A stretch of DNA of 64,000 bases from assembly GCA_029844215.1 (NCBI GenBank), contig CM056736.1:53629562-53693561 (forward strand), given 5' to 3'. Positions 11,082 through 21,776 of the stretch are shown piece by piece; the stretch's first letter is position 1; each line of letters starts with the position of its first letter. The translations under genes and the position numbers were made by a program. The notes beneath the pieces were generated by a model. That model saw only the letters and a program-made list of their open reading frames with translations. It did no database searches and was not told the origin of the DNA. The stretch comes from Przewalskia tangutica. Taxonomy: Eukaryota > Streptophyta > Magnoliopsida > Solanales > Solanaceae.

Positions 11082-11265
11082 GGGCGACATGTGTCACCCC
11101 CCTAGGTGGCTCTTGGCCGAAATCCATATGACAAGTGGCAAGATAAGTGGCATTGTCTTGCAAGATATTTTGTGTAGGACAAGTGGCTTGAGGGACCCAC
11201 ACACATTTGTCTCTATCTCAACCACACACTTGCCTTCATCCTAGCCCTTGGTTGTCTTATATATG
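11082..11265 (+). promoter_or_regulatory. TE4 U3 promoter
   Basis: Near-palindrome gggcgacatgtgtcaccc (11082-11099), then TTATATATG at about 11258. Confidence 0.5.
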
Positions 11266-11975
11266 CACCTCTAGTTGATGAAATCTTCCACACATAGAAC
11301 ATTTGAAGACTTAAAAAACCCTCCCTCTTTCTCTTGTGTGCTCTCGGCAATGGTGCAATTTCTTGAGCAAAATTTGTCCAACAATTCTTAAACTTTTAAG
11401 TGTTCTTCCTTAGAGTGTTAGGAAGATTGTGAACCAAGAGTTAGACAAGATTTCACACCCCTAGCCTAAAAGGGATGCCTTGGCCGAAACTTGCCATCTT
11501 TGAAACCTAAGTGTTCTTCACTTTTTGGAGTTGATTCTTAAAGAGAAGTTGGTTAGGAGCTTCTAAGGGTTGCTTGTAGCGGATTGGAACGTAAGGATTT
11601 GGAGCTAAACTTGCTAAGGAGCGACTTTAAGTTCTTGGATATTTTTGGGCTTTTTGAGGTAATGATCTTAATCCTCTTTGTGAAGTTGGATATTATATAT
11701 GTTGGAAGTATATAAATAAGTATGAGATATGTGGAATGAAGTTTGAAAAGATTTGGATCTTGTTAAGTTGCTAAAATGGAGAATTGGCATGTTAGCCATT
11801 AAAATGGTAAAAACGTATCTATTACCTGTCAACAGTAATAACAAAGTAACTATAACTTATATGAAGATTGGAATATAAGTTGGAAGATTAAAGAAGTAAT
11901 TCCGGCATTCTAGTCGAAAAATTGGATAAAGTGTGATTATTGTAAGTTGGCCATGAACACTAACTAATGGACTAA

Positions 11976-12066
11976 TGGACTGTATTTACATTGGACTGTA
12001 TTTACTTTGGACTGTATTTACATTGGACTATATTTACATTGGACTGTCTTTACTTTGGACTATGGA
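11976..12066 (+). repeat. 16 bp tandem repeat in TE4 LTR
   Basis: Five full copies of TGGACTGTATTTACAT with CTT/CAT and G/A variants, plus a partial copy. Single or partial relatives occur at the same LTR position in other members (for example ACTGTAAATACAGTCC on the opposite strand). Confidence 0.9.
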
Positions 12067-13214
12067 CTTGTTCCATTTCGGTTTTTAAGTTGTTGTTGTT
12101 TTAAGGGGAAAATTGTTTAACACGTCCGTTTGGGCGTGTGATCCCCTTCTTTAGTTGTTGAATTGTTGCGCCTTAAATGTGTCATGTTGGTTATTGTTTT
12201 CGGGCCTTGAAAAAGGTGGAAAAGTATGTAAAAACAGGGGAAGTGCTGCCCGATTTTCCGTAGAATTAGAGGGCTATTAATTGGTATAAGTCTTAAATGG
12301 CAAGTAAGGTTTGATAAAAGCACTATGGCCATTTTAGGATTGAAGTACAACATGTGGCGTAATCTACTTGGCTTAAGGAGTAGCCGACGAAGTTGAAGTA
12401 CTTGGAGCGTTTTGCTACGTGTCGTAAGGGTTAGTTGTCGCGAGGTATGTGATTCTTCCTATCCTCTTGAGCATGATTATATTGTGAAATATATAGTGCG
12501 GTAGACGCACGTGTGTTAAAGAAGTTTGATTTCCTTTTTGTATCCTTGACTTGATTCTAAAGTTAAGTGACTTGATATGAAATGTTAAGAACTTGAATTG
12601 TGTTAAAAAGTTGTGAAACCTCATTCGTGAGTAATGGGTACTTGGTCTTTAAAAGAATAAAGTTATCTCGATTTCGGAAACGTGAGTAGTTGTCCTTGGT
12701 TGGTTTAAAATATAAAGTGTTATAACAGCTTTATGGGAAGTTGGTTATAACGACTTTATGAAAATGAAAGAATGGTTTTATAATTGGATTTAAAATGGTA
12801 ACTTGACTTTAAAAAGGAGAAGTGTTTTATGTAAAAAGAAGGCATGGTATTGTCTTGATTTGGTTTAAAAGTAAGGTATGTAAATTGTTTTGGTTTACTG
12901 GAAAAGATAGTTACTCTACTTTGATACTAGGGGTATTAGTATCGTGTGACTTTTGTAAAAGAAATGGACCTTTTTAAGGAGTTAAAATACGTAGTACTTT
13001 GGGGTTAAAACCCGGTATGTTATTTTGCCATGGACTAGCTCTCCATGAGGGTTACTGATGCAGGTTGGTTCTGGTAGCTAGTGTTACACTCCGGAATTCC
13101 AGGATATGTTTATAAGAACGTGCGTAAGAACAAAAAAATGTTAAGATTGGAGACGAGTAAAAATTTATCGGAATTATGGAATTGTCGGAAAACGAAATAT
13201 TGCGACGAACGGGA

Positions 13215-13424
13215 GGGCGACACGTGTCACCCCCCTTAGTGGTCTTGGTCGAATTTGTGCATGGGTAGAATGGTCATTTTACCATAATTATGATGAAAGT
13301 CTTGCTAGGCTAAGAGCTTGACAACATTGACCAAGTCAATGAGCCCACATAGCATGATATTTAAATAAAATACATCCAAGCCACCCATTTGTTTTAATCT
13401 AGACCTTCCATTTGGTTATATAAG
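13215..13424 (+). promoter_or_regulatory. TE5 5' LTR promoter
   Basis: Near-palindrome gggcgacacgtgtcaccc (13215-13232) with a true CACGTG G-box core, then TATATAAG (13417-13424) 185 bp on. Confidence 0.6.
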
Positions 13425-13798
13425 CTTCCTTAGTAGCAAGACAAGGCTTAACACTTAGAAAAAATTTCAAGAATTTGAAGAACCCTATGTGAGGCTCTCG
13501 GGTTTGGGGTTCAAAGAGAAAGAATTTTTTTTGTTTGTTGTCCAATAATCCCCATACTTTAAACCAAGGTTCCTAAGAGTATTGTAAGGATATCTCAATA
13601 GAAAGATCCCGGAAAATGGGCGTTTTCATATTAGTCGCAAGGCGAAAACCTAAGGAGTTCTTCAACTTTGAAGTTGGAACTTGAAGATGAGTTCTTCATA
13701 AGCTTCTAAGGGTTGCTTGGAGTGGATTGCAACGTCAAAAAGAAGAGTCAAAGTTGCTAAGGATAGACTTGTAATCTTGGATCATATTTGGGCTAAAT

Positions 13799-13806
13799 GA
13801 GGTATA
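13799..13806 (+). promoter_or_regulatory. Candidate splice donor in TE5 leader
   Basis: GAG|GTATA with GT at 13802-13803, at the end of a block conserved in every clan LTR that reaches this point. Paired with the acceptor at 16258-16259 it would define a 2,458 nt leader intron that removes the PBS. Confidence 0.4.
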
Positions 13807-15135
13807 ATCTTCGTCTTACTTTTGTAATTGAAGATTCCATGTTATGATAAGTTAGAAATGATCATGTGATATGTGTTATGAAGATTGATAAGTGTTATGG
13901 AAATTTAGAAGCTCAATCCGAAAATGACATGTTGAGTCAGTTGAAATTGAATTACAATTTGATCGTTAATTAGAATCGTCGCATGTTTACCTACTTGAGG
14001 ATTGTAGTAGTTATAATCAATTGCGGCTAGATAACATGTTATATTAAACCACTTGGATTGAAAAGGGATTGGAAACAAATTTGTATTGTTGTCCCTATTT
14101 TGCCGAATGGACATTATATGTTGGACTAGTTTGATATTTATTGTGGGGCGGAATTTTACACGTCTTGATTAAGCGTGTAATCCCCTATTGTTAACTACTT
14201 TGTTGAGCCTTAAATGTGGCGTGTTTGGTTATTGAATTCGGCCTTGAAAAAGGTGGCAAAGTATGTAGAAACAAAGGAAGTGCTGTCCGATTTTTCGTAG
14301 AATTTAGTGACTTTGCACTTGGAATATTCTACGTTTGAAGAAAGAAGTTAATAGACGTACTATGGTCATTATATGTTGACATACTACGTACGGCGTATTG
14401 GACTTAGCAAGTGGATTAAACCGAAGAGGTATGTGGAACTTTCTTATCTCTTGAGCATGAATAAGTTGTAAATGTATAGTACGGTAGACGTACAAGATTT
14501 TGACAATCTAATCCATTTAACATCCTTGGCTTATTTTAAGAATGTCCAAGTTGGTTGAGTTAGGGAATTAACTCACTTGTTTAAATATTAAGGATATCTT
14601 GGTTTTCAAAAGTTAAGAGACTTTAAGTATGTTGAAAGTATTTTTGATACTTGTTTTGTTGGAAAGTTTAAGTCTCTTGGTTATAAGGAAGAATATATGT
14701 CTCTAAGGTATAAAGCTAGTATAACGGCTTTATGGAAAGTTGGTTATAATAGCTTTATGGAAGGTTAAAAAGAGTGATTTACTCTAAGTAATTTAAGTAT
14801 GATAAATGACTTGAAATAATGAAAGACAAATTGATTTAAAGGCATCAATTGCTTAAAGTTTTAACAGAAAGAAGTCACTTGATTTAGAAGCCTATAATTG
14901 TATTTCTAGAAGGTATTGTGACTTGTCTTGAAAAGTAGTTATGACTTGATACTATGGTTATTATAATCTTGGAAGTTTTGTATGAAAAAGAGTCATTTTA
15001 AAAGAGTAGAAGTACGTAGTACTTTGGGTTAAATTCCCGGATTTTTATAATGACATGTTAGTGCCTTAAGTAAACTAAAATGAGAGTGTACATGTATAAG
15101 ACTAATAAGAAGTTAGGGGATTTCTTAACTTGCTT

Positions 15136-15470
15136 ATATAGGGTATGATAAGCCGGTAGTGCTTATGTTATGTATGATAAGCCGGTAGTGCTTATGTTAT
15201 GTGTGATAGCCGGTTTGTGCTAGTGGTATGTTATTCATTCTGGTCATTCCGGGTTTGTGGCATTTGCATATTCCGTGGATTTGCTACTCATGATGCGAGG
15301 AATACCTCATGCGGGTCCGTAAGGGCTTATGCGGGTGAAATAGTCCCATGCAGGACGGATCAGTCCTATGCGAGGAATACCTCATGCGGGTCTACACGAC
15401 CTATGCGGGCGGATACAGCCTATGCGAGGAATACCTCATGCGGGTCCACACGACCCTTGCGGGTGAAATA
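15136..15470 (+). repeat. Two tandem repeats in TE5 5' LTR
   Basis: About 15136-15216 has three copies of GTATGATAAGCCGGTAGTGC plus TTATGTTAT. 15294-15470 has three copies of ATGCGAGGAATACCTCATGC with GGGT, separated by degenerate relatives. They sit in the slot where other subfamilies carry different minisatellites. Confidence 0.85.
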
Positions 15471-16060
15471 GTCCCAGGAGTATAATTGCTTATTGATACT
15501 GCGGGCGGGTGGTCCTTCTTTGATCGTGAGCTTCCTATTTTTATGTTGTAAGTATACTCTTATTTACTCTCATTGTTAGTAAGGTACAGTGTACTGTTAA
15601 TTGAGCTATCATACATGTCTCCAGTTTTATTATAGACTTATGATTTCATTACAGTGCATTTCACATATTTGGTATATGTTATCGACCTCGCCGCTGCGTT
15701 CACGCCGCAGTAGAGTATACTGATTCTTGATCCTCACTATTAGGATCATCGATTCATTGAAGCTCCATTACTCGGAGGCTTATCCTCGCATTATCGGTTG
15801 TTGTACATTCGTGGTATGGCGGGGCCCCGTCTCACGTTGTTATTCTTAGAGGTGCGTAGTCATGTCTAGTGGTTTGGGTGTAAAGAAAGAATTGTGGCGA
15901 TGTTTATTTTATTATGTATGTTTACGGAAGGTGGCCTTATCGGCTTTGTTGATGTATTATGTCTAAGTGTTTTATGAGTTGTGTATGTTCCGCTATTCTC
16001 GATGTATACCGTAAGGGGTGCCCAGCGAGGAACGATCGCCCGGCCCGGTCGTGACAAAAG

Positions 16061-16072
16061 TGGTATCAGAGC
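16061..16072 (+). other. TE5 primer binding site
   Basis: TGGTATCAGAGC, a perfect match to the initiator-Met primer-site consensus, four bases after the LTR end. Confidence 0.95.
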
Positions 16073-16235
16073 AGTTAGTCCTCGGAAAGTGTCTACAGAC
16101 CGTGTCTAGTAGAGTCTTGGTTATCGGTGTGTTGTGCACCACATCTATAACCAGGAGGCTGCAGGACATTTAGGATTGGTTTCCATTCTTCTCACTCACG
16201 AGCGTGCGATAGAAGTGTAGTTAGGGTCGTCTCTC

Positions 16236-16259
16236 CCTAACAAGTTATGTTGTTTGCAG
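16236..16259 (+). promoter_or_regulatory. Candidate branch point and splice acceptor, TE5
   Basis: CCTAAC with its A at 16240, a T-rich stretch, then TTTGCAG ending 16259. Branch-to-AG distance is 19 nt. It lies where gag starts in the related elements. Confidence 0.4.
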
Positions 16260-18685
16260 CTACGAGAAAGGCAGCAGTGACCCAGGAAAGATTATGTGGA
16301 TTGCGTATCCAGGTTGGTAATGTTGGTAGTATAGTTGGTATTGTGACATACAACTCTACGGATTTATGTATGAGGGTCGGACGCGTGTTGCCTAGAATGG
16401 TTTTAGGTTACCAGGATTTGGTAAGGACTAATTAAATACCGGGAAGGTATGAACAGTTAAGGAACTCTCATCAAGGTTTTACGTGCTAATTTGAGATAAT
16501 TAGGTGATGATGAGTTGTGCAAGAATGTAATGGACCCTTCAGAGGTTATAACTAAGGGACTTAATGGAAGACTATGTTAATAGTTGAAGCTACGTGGTAT
16601 GATTAAGAGAATGGTACGGGTGAGATCCGTATGGAGTAAGTATGGCTGTTGTGGTCAAGACAACACGATTATGGTATTACGAGAAGTTTTTGTACCCGTT
16701 TACGGGGGGGACTGATAAGGTAGGCGTGGAGCATGGAAATTGCGAGCCTAAGAATGTTGATAACCGCCGAGACCTTAGGTATATAAGTCCTTCTCGGGTA
16801 GTAAAAAGTTAAGTCAGACCAAGGGTAAGAGTTAAATACGACACCGAATAGGGTTGAGGACCTATTAAGGGTCGCCACATAGCTTGAAATGGAATGGGAT
16901 TAGTTGGTAGTAGTCCCGCTACGTGACAGGGTCACAAGGGTGTAAGGCCCAAGTTTAGTTAATCATTTTACGGGTTCGTGGACGCATTCCACCGGAACCA
17001 GGTTGTGAGAGCCGGAAATGGCCTTATGCTGTTTAGAATAGTAACTCCAAAGATTGGAGGCTCGAATCAGTATGAAGGCTATGTACGTACGCTAGAATAA
17101 GTTTGGAAGTACGGGAAGAGTACGACCAGTAAGAAAGAGAGCAACCAAGTGTAAAGAAATGGAGCCTAAATCCATGAGAACCTTTCGAGGTGACTACACC
17201 CGTGAGTGTTGGGTGGTAGCTGAGCGGTTAGATAATAATTGCCGGTAATGATACAGTCGTTGGACCCTAGCAGAGCTGTTATGACAGACATTGAGGTCAT
17301 TATGAGTACGGGCTAGTTGGCCTCTTGTTATGCCAACATGGACTACAGAGAGAGATTGATTCGGTACGGTTCCGTGGCGGTTTGCCATCGAGTGAAAAGG
17401 AAGAGAAGTGGTGGTAACCAGTGAATTATCCTTCCTTCTTTGGCATCATTGTTTTTAATAAGTCTGTGTGACTTGTTCATTTGAGGTAAATTGACGCAGA
17501 AAGTAAGTAATAATTGAATTTGAAGGAATTTATGTTAAGTGCCCTTGGAGGTACTTGGAGTTGGTTTGGTGTGGCGGTCAGGGCCACGACCTTCCGGATA
17601 ATTTCAGGAAAATGTGCAAGGAAAGAATAAAATAAGTACGAGTGCTGCCGGCGGAAAGCTGAGGGCATCTTTGGTAGGTTTTGAAAATCTATATGACTTT
17701 AAGGCAGTGCGTGATGATTAGATATTTACTGGACCGCAAGAGGACCCTGTGATTAGGGTTGTGACTCCAAGGAAAGTTTTTTTTAAAAAAGGGAGATGAG
17801 TCCTCTCCCCCACGTAAAAGGACAGTTTTACGTATTATGGGGTTGCGTGTACCCATGTTGTTAGACGAAGGATATGAGACTGGTAAGGTCTTCGGTATCG
17901 TCATGCCATAGGTTACAGTTGTGGATAACCGTGGGAAAAGTGTTGTGTTGGGGTAATTAAGAACGACGTATGAATCGGTCGGGGAAGTATCGTAAAAATA
18001 TAAATGCAGGTTGTACGCTTGTATGAAACTGTACGATTATGAATCAAGATAGAAATAATTTTGCTAATAATAAGCATAAGGTAAGGTTATGACCAGAATG
18101 ATAAAAGAGAATACAACTGTGGTTATGTAAGTTGCACGAGAGATGATTACCCAGACCAGTGTAAAGACCATTAGTAAATGATGGGTAGTAAGAACACCTC
18201 GAGGGAAGGTGGTAGCATCTGTACTAACGAGAAAGATAGTAAGGAGATACGGGGAGGTAAGGGACCCTAGGACAACTTGAAATGAATTATAAAGGAAAGA
18301 CGAGTAGACACTCGAACGATAAGAAATCTTGACAAGTCATTGGAGTAGGTAATACCGTGAATTGAGGTTGAACACCTGACTAATCTCTACAAACTGGGAG
18401 AGAATGATCGGGTTACTACTTGACGAGAACAAGGAAATATCTCCCCCCTAAATTGTGTTTGACAGGAAGTCTTAGCCAGGAGGCAAGCAAAAGAATCAAA
18501 TCTAAGTTAGTGACCAAGTTTGGTTGCAACAGAGAAAAGGAAACAGGAACCATAATTGAGATTAAGGAAACCCGAATATTTCGCAAGAATGAGAAAGGTT
18601 TCCAGTTATTGGAAGATAAGTTGACTCGACTACAGTTCTAACCCCTCCTGAAAGACTAGAGGGTTAGGTTATTATGATAACACGT

Positions 18686-20130
18686 TGGGTGTTGGGCTAG
18701 GTTGTGTGCGGACGCAACCCGATAAGTATAGAGCCTATGTTTTCCCGGTAGTTAGGGAAGCAGGAAAGGAAATTACGCCACTCACGATTTAGAGCTGGCG
18801 GCAGTTGAATCATGCCTTGAAGATTTGGGGGCATGACGTATATATAGACTTCATATGGATAATTGTACAGACCACAAGAGCCTCCGGTATATCTTCGCAT
18901 TGCAGGCGATTGAATTTGCGGCGAAGGCGGTGGTTAGAGTTACTCAAGATTGTGATATTGATATCCTATACCATCCGGGAAAGCCAAGCGATTCTGTATA
19001 CTCTTAGTCGTGGATCTATAGGTAGTCTGTCAGATGGGCAGCCAGATAGACAGGACGTGGTCCGTGAGATTCATTAGCTAACGAGCCGAGAGGTTCGATT
19101 ATTTGTTTCCAAGGTTAATGAAGTTTAGATCCGAGAGGTTGCCGAGTCTTCCATCGTTGAGGAGGTAAAGAGGCGACAGTATGAGGATCCAGTTATGATA
19201 CGGTATCGAGATACGACTCCAAGAAGATAAGAGCCTGTTTGAGTAGCACCGGATGGGGTGCTGTGATATGAGGATAGATTGTGTGTACCCGGTGCTGCAG
19301 GACTAGTCAGCAGGTTTTAGGGGAGGCACGCAGTGCTTATTTCTCTTATTGTTCGGGGTCGACTAGTCGTGTCGTGATCTCAGATGTATGTATGGGTTAG
19401 ATGACCGGAAAAGGGACATAGCGAAGTTTACTGCTTAGTGTCCGAATTAGTAGCAGGTCAAGGTTGAACACCAGAAGCCAAGTTGGCTATTACAGGCAAT
19501 TTAGATCCCGACTTAGATATGGAGGTAATTAAAATGTATCTTGTTACAGGGTGGCATCGTACTCAGAGGAAGTGCGACCCCATGGGGGTCATGGTAAACA
19601 TGCTGACGAAACCAACCGTGTTCTTCCGGTTAGGACCACTTGCTCGACTGAGGTTTATGCCAGCTTTTATAGCAGGGAAATTGTGAGACTGCACGGGGTT
19701 CCTACGTTTATGATGTCAGACAGATGAGCTCGGTTACGGATAACTTCTGGAGGTTGTTCAGAAGGGTTTTAGGGACACAGGTGAGTCTCAGTTTTGTATT
19801 TCACCCTCAGACCAACGGACAGGCAGAGCGTACCATCCAGGACTTGAGGATAGGTGACGGGCCTGTGTTCTTGATTTCAGAGATAGCCGGGAAGGTTATT
19901 TTGCCTCTTGTTGAGTTACGTACGATAACAGGTACCATTCCAGTATTCAGATGGCCCTGTATGAGGCCTTGTATGTAAGAAAGTGTAGATCGCCGGTTGG
20001 GTGGTTCGACGTAGGCAAGGTTCAATTATTTGGTCCAGACTTGATTCAGCGGGTTGTGGATAAGGCGAAGCTTATCCAGGAAAGATTATTAGTGCTCGAG
20101 TCGTGAAGCTTTAGGCGGATAACAAGCGTT
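18686..20130 (+). pseudogene. Ty3/gypsy pol remnant: RNase H and integrase
   Basis: Decayed C-terminal half of a gypsy polyprotein; RNase H removes RNA template during reverse transcription and integrase inserts the cDNA. About 18688-18990 holds RNase H: GVGLGCV, then in shifting frames YATHDLELAAV, then DILYHPGK, matching the usual GVGLGCVLMQ, NYPTHDLELAAVV and ILYHPGKAN. Integrase follows: a core start resembling WHRTQRKCDPMGVMVNMLTK (19546-19620), the strand after FRRVLGTQVSLSF, then HPQTNGQAERTIQ (about 19800-19845), which contains the final catalytic Glu of DD35E, and YHSSIQMA / LYVRKCRSPVGWFDVGK up to about 20020 and VDKAKLIQERLL at 20057-20090. Stops and frameshifts occur throughout, so no active enzyme is possible. 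It is the only pol in the window and lies between well-matched LTRs. Confidence 0.85.
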
Positions 20131-20274
20131 GACACATGAAGTCGAGTTGACATTTTGGTATGAGTATTGTTATGTGGCCACGTGTGGCATTATTGGTATG
20201 TAGGGGTTGTAAGGAGACTATGCCGCTACCTTTAAGTATGACTCCCAAAAGAACATTCGGGGATGAATGTTACT
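20131..20274 (+). other. TE5 3' untranslated region
   Basis: Short tail between the pol remnant and the polypurine tract. AACATTCGGGGATGAATGTT near 20252-20271 corresponds to the AACATTCGGGACGAATGTT found at this place in the gag-only elements. Confidence 0.6.
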
Positions 20275-20288
20275 AAGGGGGGGGGAGA
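20275..20288 (+). other. TE5 polypurine tract
   Basis: An A/G-only run with ten G residues just before the 3' LTR; the expected plus-strand primer. Confidence 0.85.
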
Positions 20289-20289
20289 A

Positions 20290-21776
20290 TGTTACACCCC
20301 GGAATTCCAGGATATGTTTATAAGAACGTGCGTAAGAACAAAAAAATGTTAAGATTGGAGACGAGTAACAGTTTATCAGAATTATGGAATTGTCGGAAAA
20401 CGAAATATTGCGACGAACGGGAGGGCGACACGTGTCACCCCACTTAGTGGTCTTGGTCGAATTGGTGCATGGGTAGAATGGTCATTTGACCATAATTATG
20501 ATGAAAGTCTTGCTAGGCTAAGAGCTTGACAACATTGACCAAGTCAATGAGCCCACATAGCATGATATTTAAATAAAATGCATCCAAGCCACCCATTTGT
20601 TTTAATCTAGACCTTCCATTTGGTTATATAAGCTTCCTTAGTAGCAAGACAAGGCTTAACACTTAGAAAAAATTTCAAGAATTTGAAGAACCCTATGTGA
20701 GGCTCTCGGGTTTGGGGTTCAAAGAGAAAGACAAATTTTCGTTTGTTGTCCAATAATCCCCATACTTTAAACCAAGGTTCCTAAGAGTATTGTAAGGATA
20801 TCTCAATAGAAAGATCCCGGAAAAGGGGCGTTTACGTATTAGTCGCAAGGCGAAAACCTAAGGAGTTCTTCAACTTTGAAGTTGGAACTTGAAGAAGAGT
20901 TCTTCATAAGATTCAAAGGGTTGCTTGGAGTGGATTGAAACGTCAAAAGTAGGAGCCAAAGTTGCTAAGGATCGACTTGTAATCTTGGATCATATTTGGG
21001 CTAAATGAGGTATAATCTTCGTCTTACTTTTGTAATTGAAGATTCCATGTTATGATAAGTTAGAAATGAGCATGTGATATGTGTTATGAAGATTGATAAG
21101 TATTATGGAAATTTAGAAGCTCAATCCGAAAATGACATGTTGAGTCAGTTGAAATTGAATTACAATTTGATCGTTAATTAGAATCGTCGCATGTTTACCT
21201 ACTTGAGGATTGTAGTAGTTATAATCAATTGCGGCTAGATAACATGTTATATTAAACCACTTGGATTGAAAAGGGATTGGAAATGAATTTGTATTGTTGT
21301 CCCTATTTTGCCGAATGGACATTATATGTTGGACTAGTTTGATATTTATTGTGGGGCGGAATTTTACACGTCTTGATTAAGCGTGTAATCCCCTATTGTT
21401 AACTACTTTGTTGAGCCTTAAATGTGGCGTGTTTGGTTATTGAATTCGGCCTTGAAAAAGGTGGCAAAGTATGTAGAAACAAAGGAAGTGTTGTCCGATT
21501 TTCCGAAGAATTTAGTGACTTTGCACTTGGAATATTCTACGTTTGAAGAAAGAAGTTAATAGACGTACTATGGTCATTATAGGTTGACATACTACGTACG
21601 ACGTATTGGACTTAGCAAGTGGATTAAACCGAAGAGGTATGTGGAACTTTCTTATCTCTTGAGCATGAATAAGTTGTAAATGTATAGTACGGTAGACGTA
21701 CAAGATTTTGACAATCTAATCCATTTAATATCCTTGGCTTATTTTAAGAATGTCCAAGTTGGTTGAGTTAGGGAAT
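20290..21776 (+). mobile_element. TE5 3' LTR, part 1
   Basis: Begins TGTTACACCCCGGAATTCC and follows the 5' LTR closely to 21776, where TE6 is inserted. It resumes at 53631 after the duplicated GGAAT. Confidence 0.93.
20423..20632 (+). promoter_or_regulatory. TE5 3' LTR promoter copy
   Basis: Same G-box near-palindrome (20423-20440) and TATATAAG (20625-20632) as in the 5' LTR. Confidence 0.55.

Larger units (their letters stand above)
10758..13081 (+). mobile_element. TE4 LTR, first 2,324 bp
   Basis: Starts TGTTACACCCCGTAGTTCC inside TE3 and is cut by TE5 at 13081. It shows the clan modules in order: near-palindrome, TATA-like box, donor-like block ending TTTGAGGTAATGATC (about 11660), and the CGCGAGGTATGTGATTC block (about 12440). 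It lacks the 150 bp block found in TE1/6/7/8/10/12. No coding capacity. Confidence 0.85.
13082..16056 (+). mobile_element. TE5 5' LTR (2,975 bp)
   Basis: Starts TGTTACACTCCGG and ends GGTCGTGACA directly before the PBS. By eye it differs from the 3' LTR (from 20290) at about 12 of the first ~480 positions (about 97.5% identity). GCTAG (13077-13081) is the left target site. It contains the U3 promoter, a donor-like block (ending near 13803) and two short tandem repeats. It lacks the 150 bp block. Confidence 0.93.
16057..18685 (+). other. TE5 leader and unrecognised interior
   Basis: The first ~150 nt after the PBS match the leaders of the gag-only elements closely, including a GTGCAC palindrome in GGTGTGTTGTGCACC (16134-16139). 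A branch-like CTAAC (16237-16241) and TTTGCAG (ending 16259) follow. No gag domain is recognisable. 16720-16800 and about 16915-17160 align with the non-coding 3' domain of TE8 and TE12 (shared GGGTCACAAGGGTGTAAGGC-like text, GCCCAAGTTTAG). 17200-18600 gives no recognisable product; a reverse transcriptase would be expected here, but I cannot find its motifs. Confidence 0.55.

Noticed and set aside
16061..16072. tRNA-like sequence TGGTATCAGAGC
   Set aside because: It is a primer binding site next to an LTR end, not a tRNA gene; no cloverleaf surrounds it.
20131..20289. Possible env-like ORF or chromodomain before the TE5 3' LTR
   Set aside because: No frame of useful length, no signal peptide or chromodomain motif.
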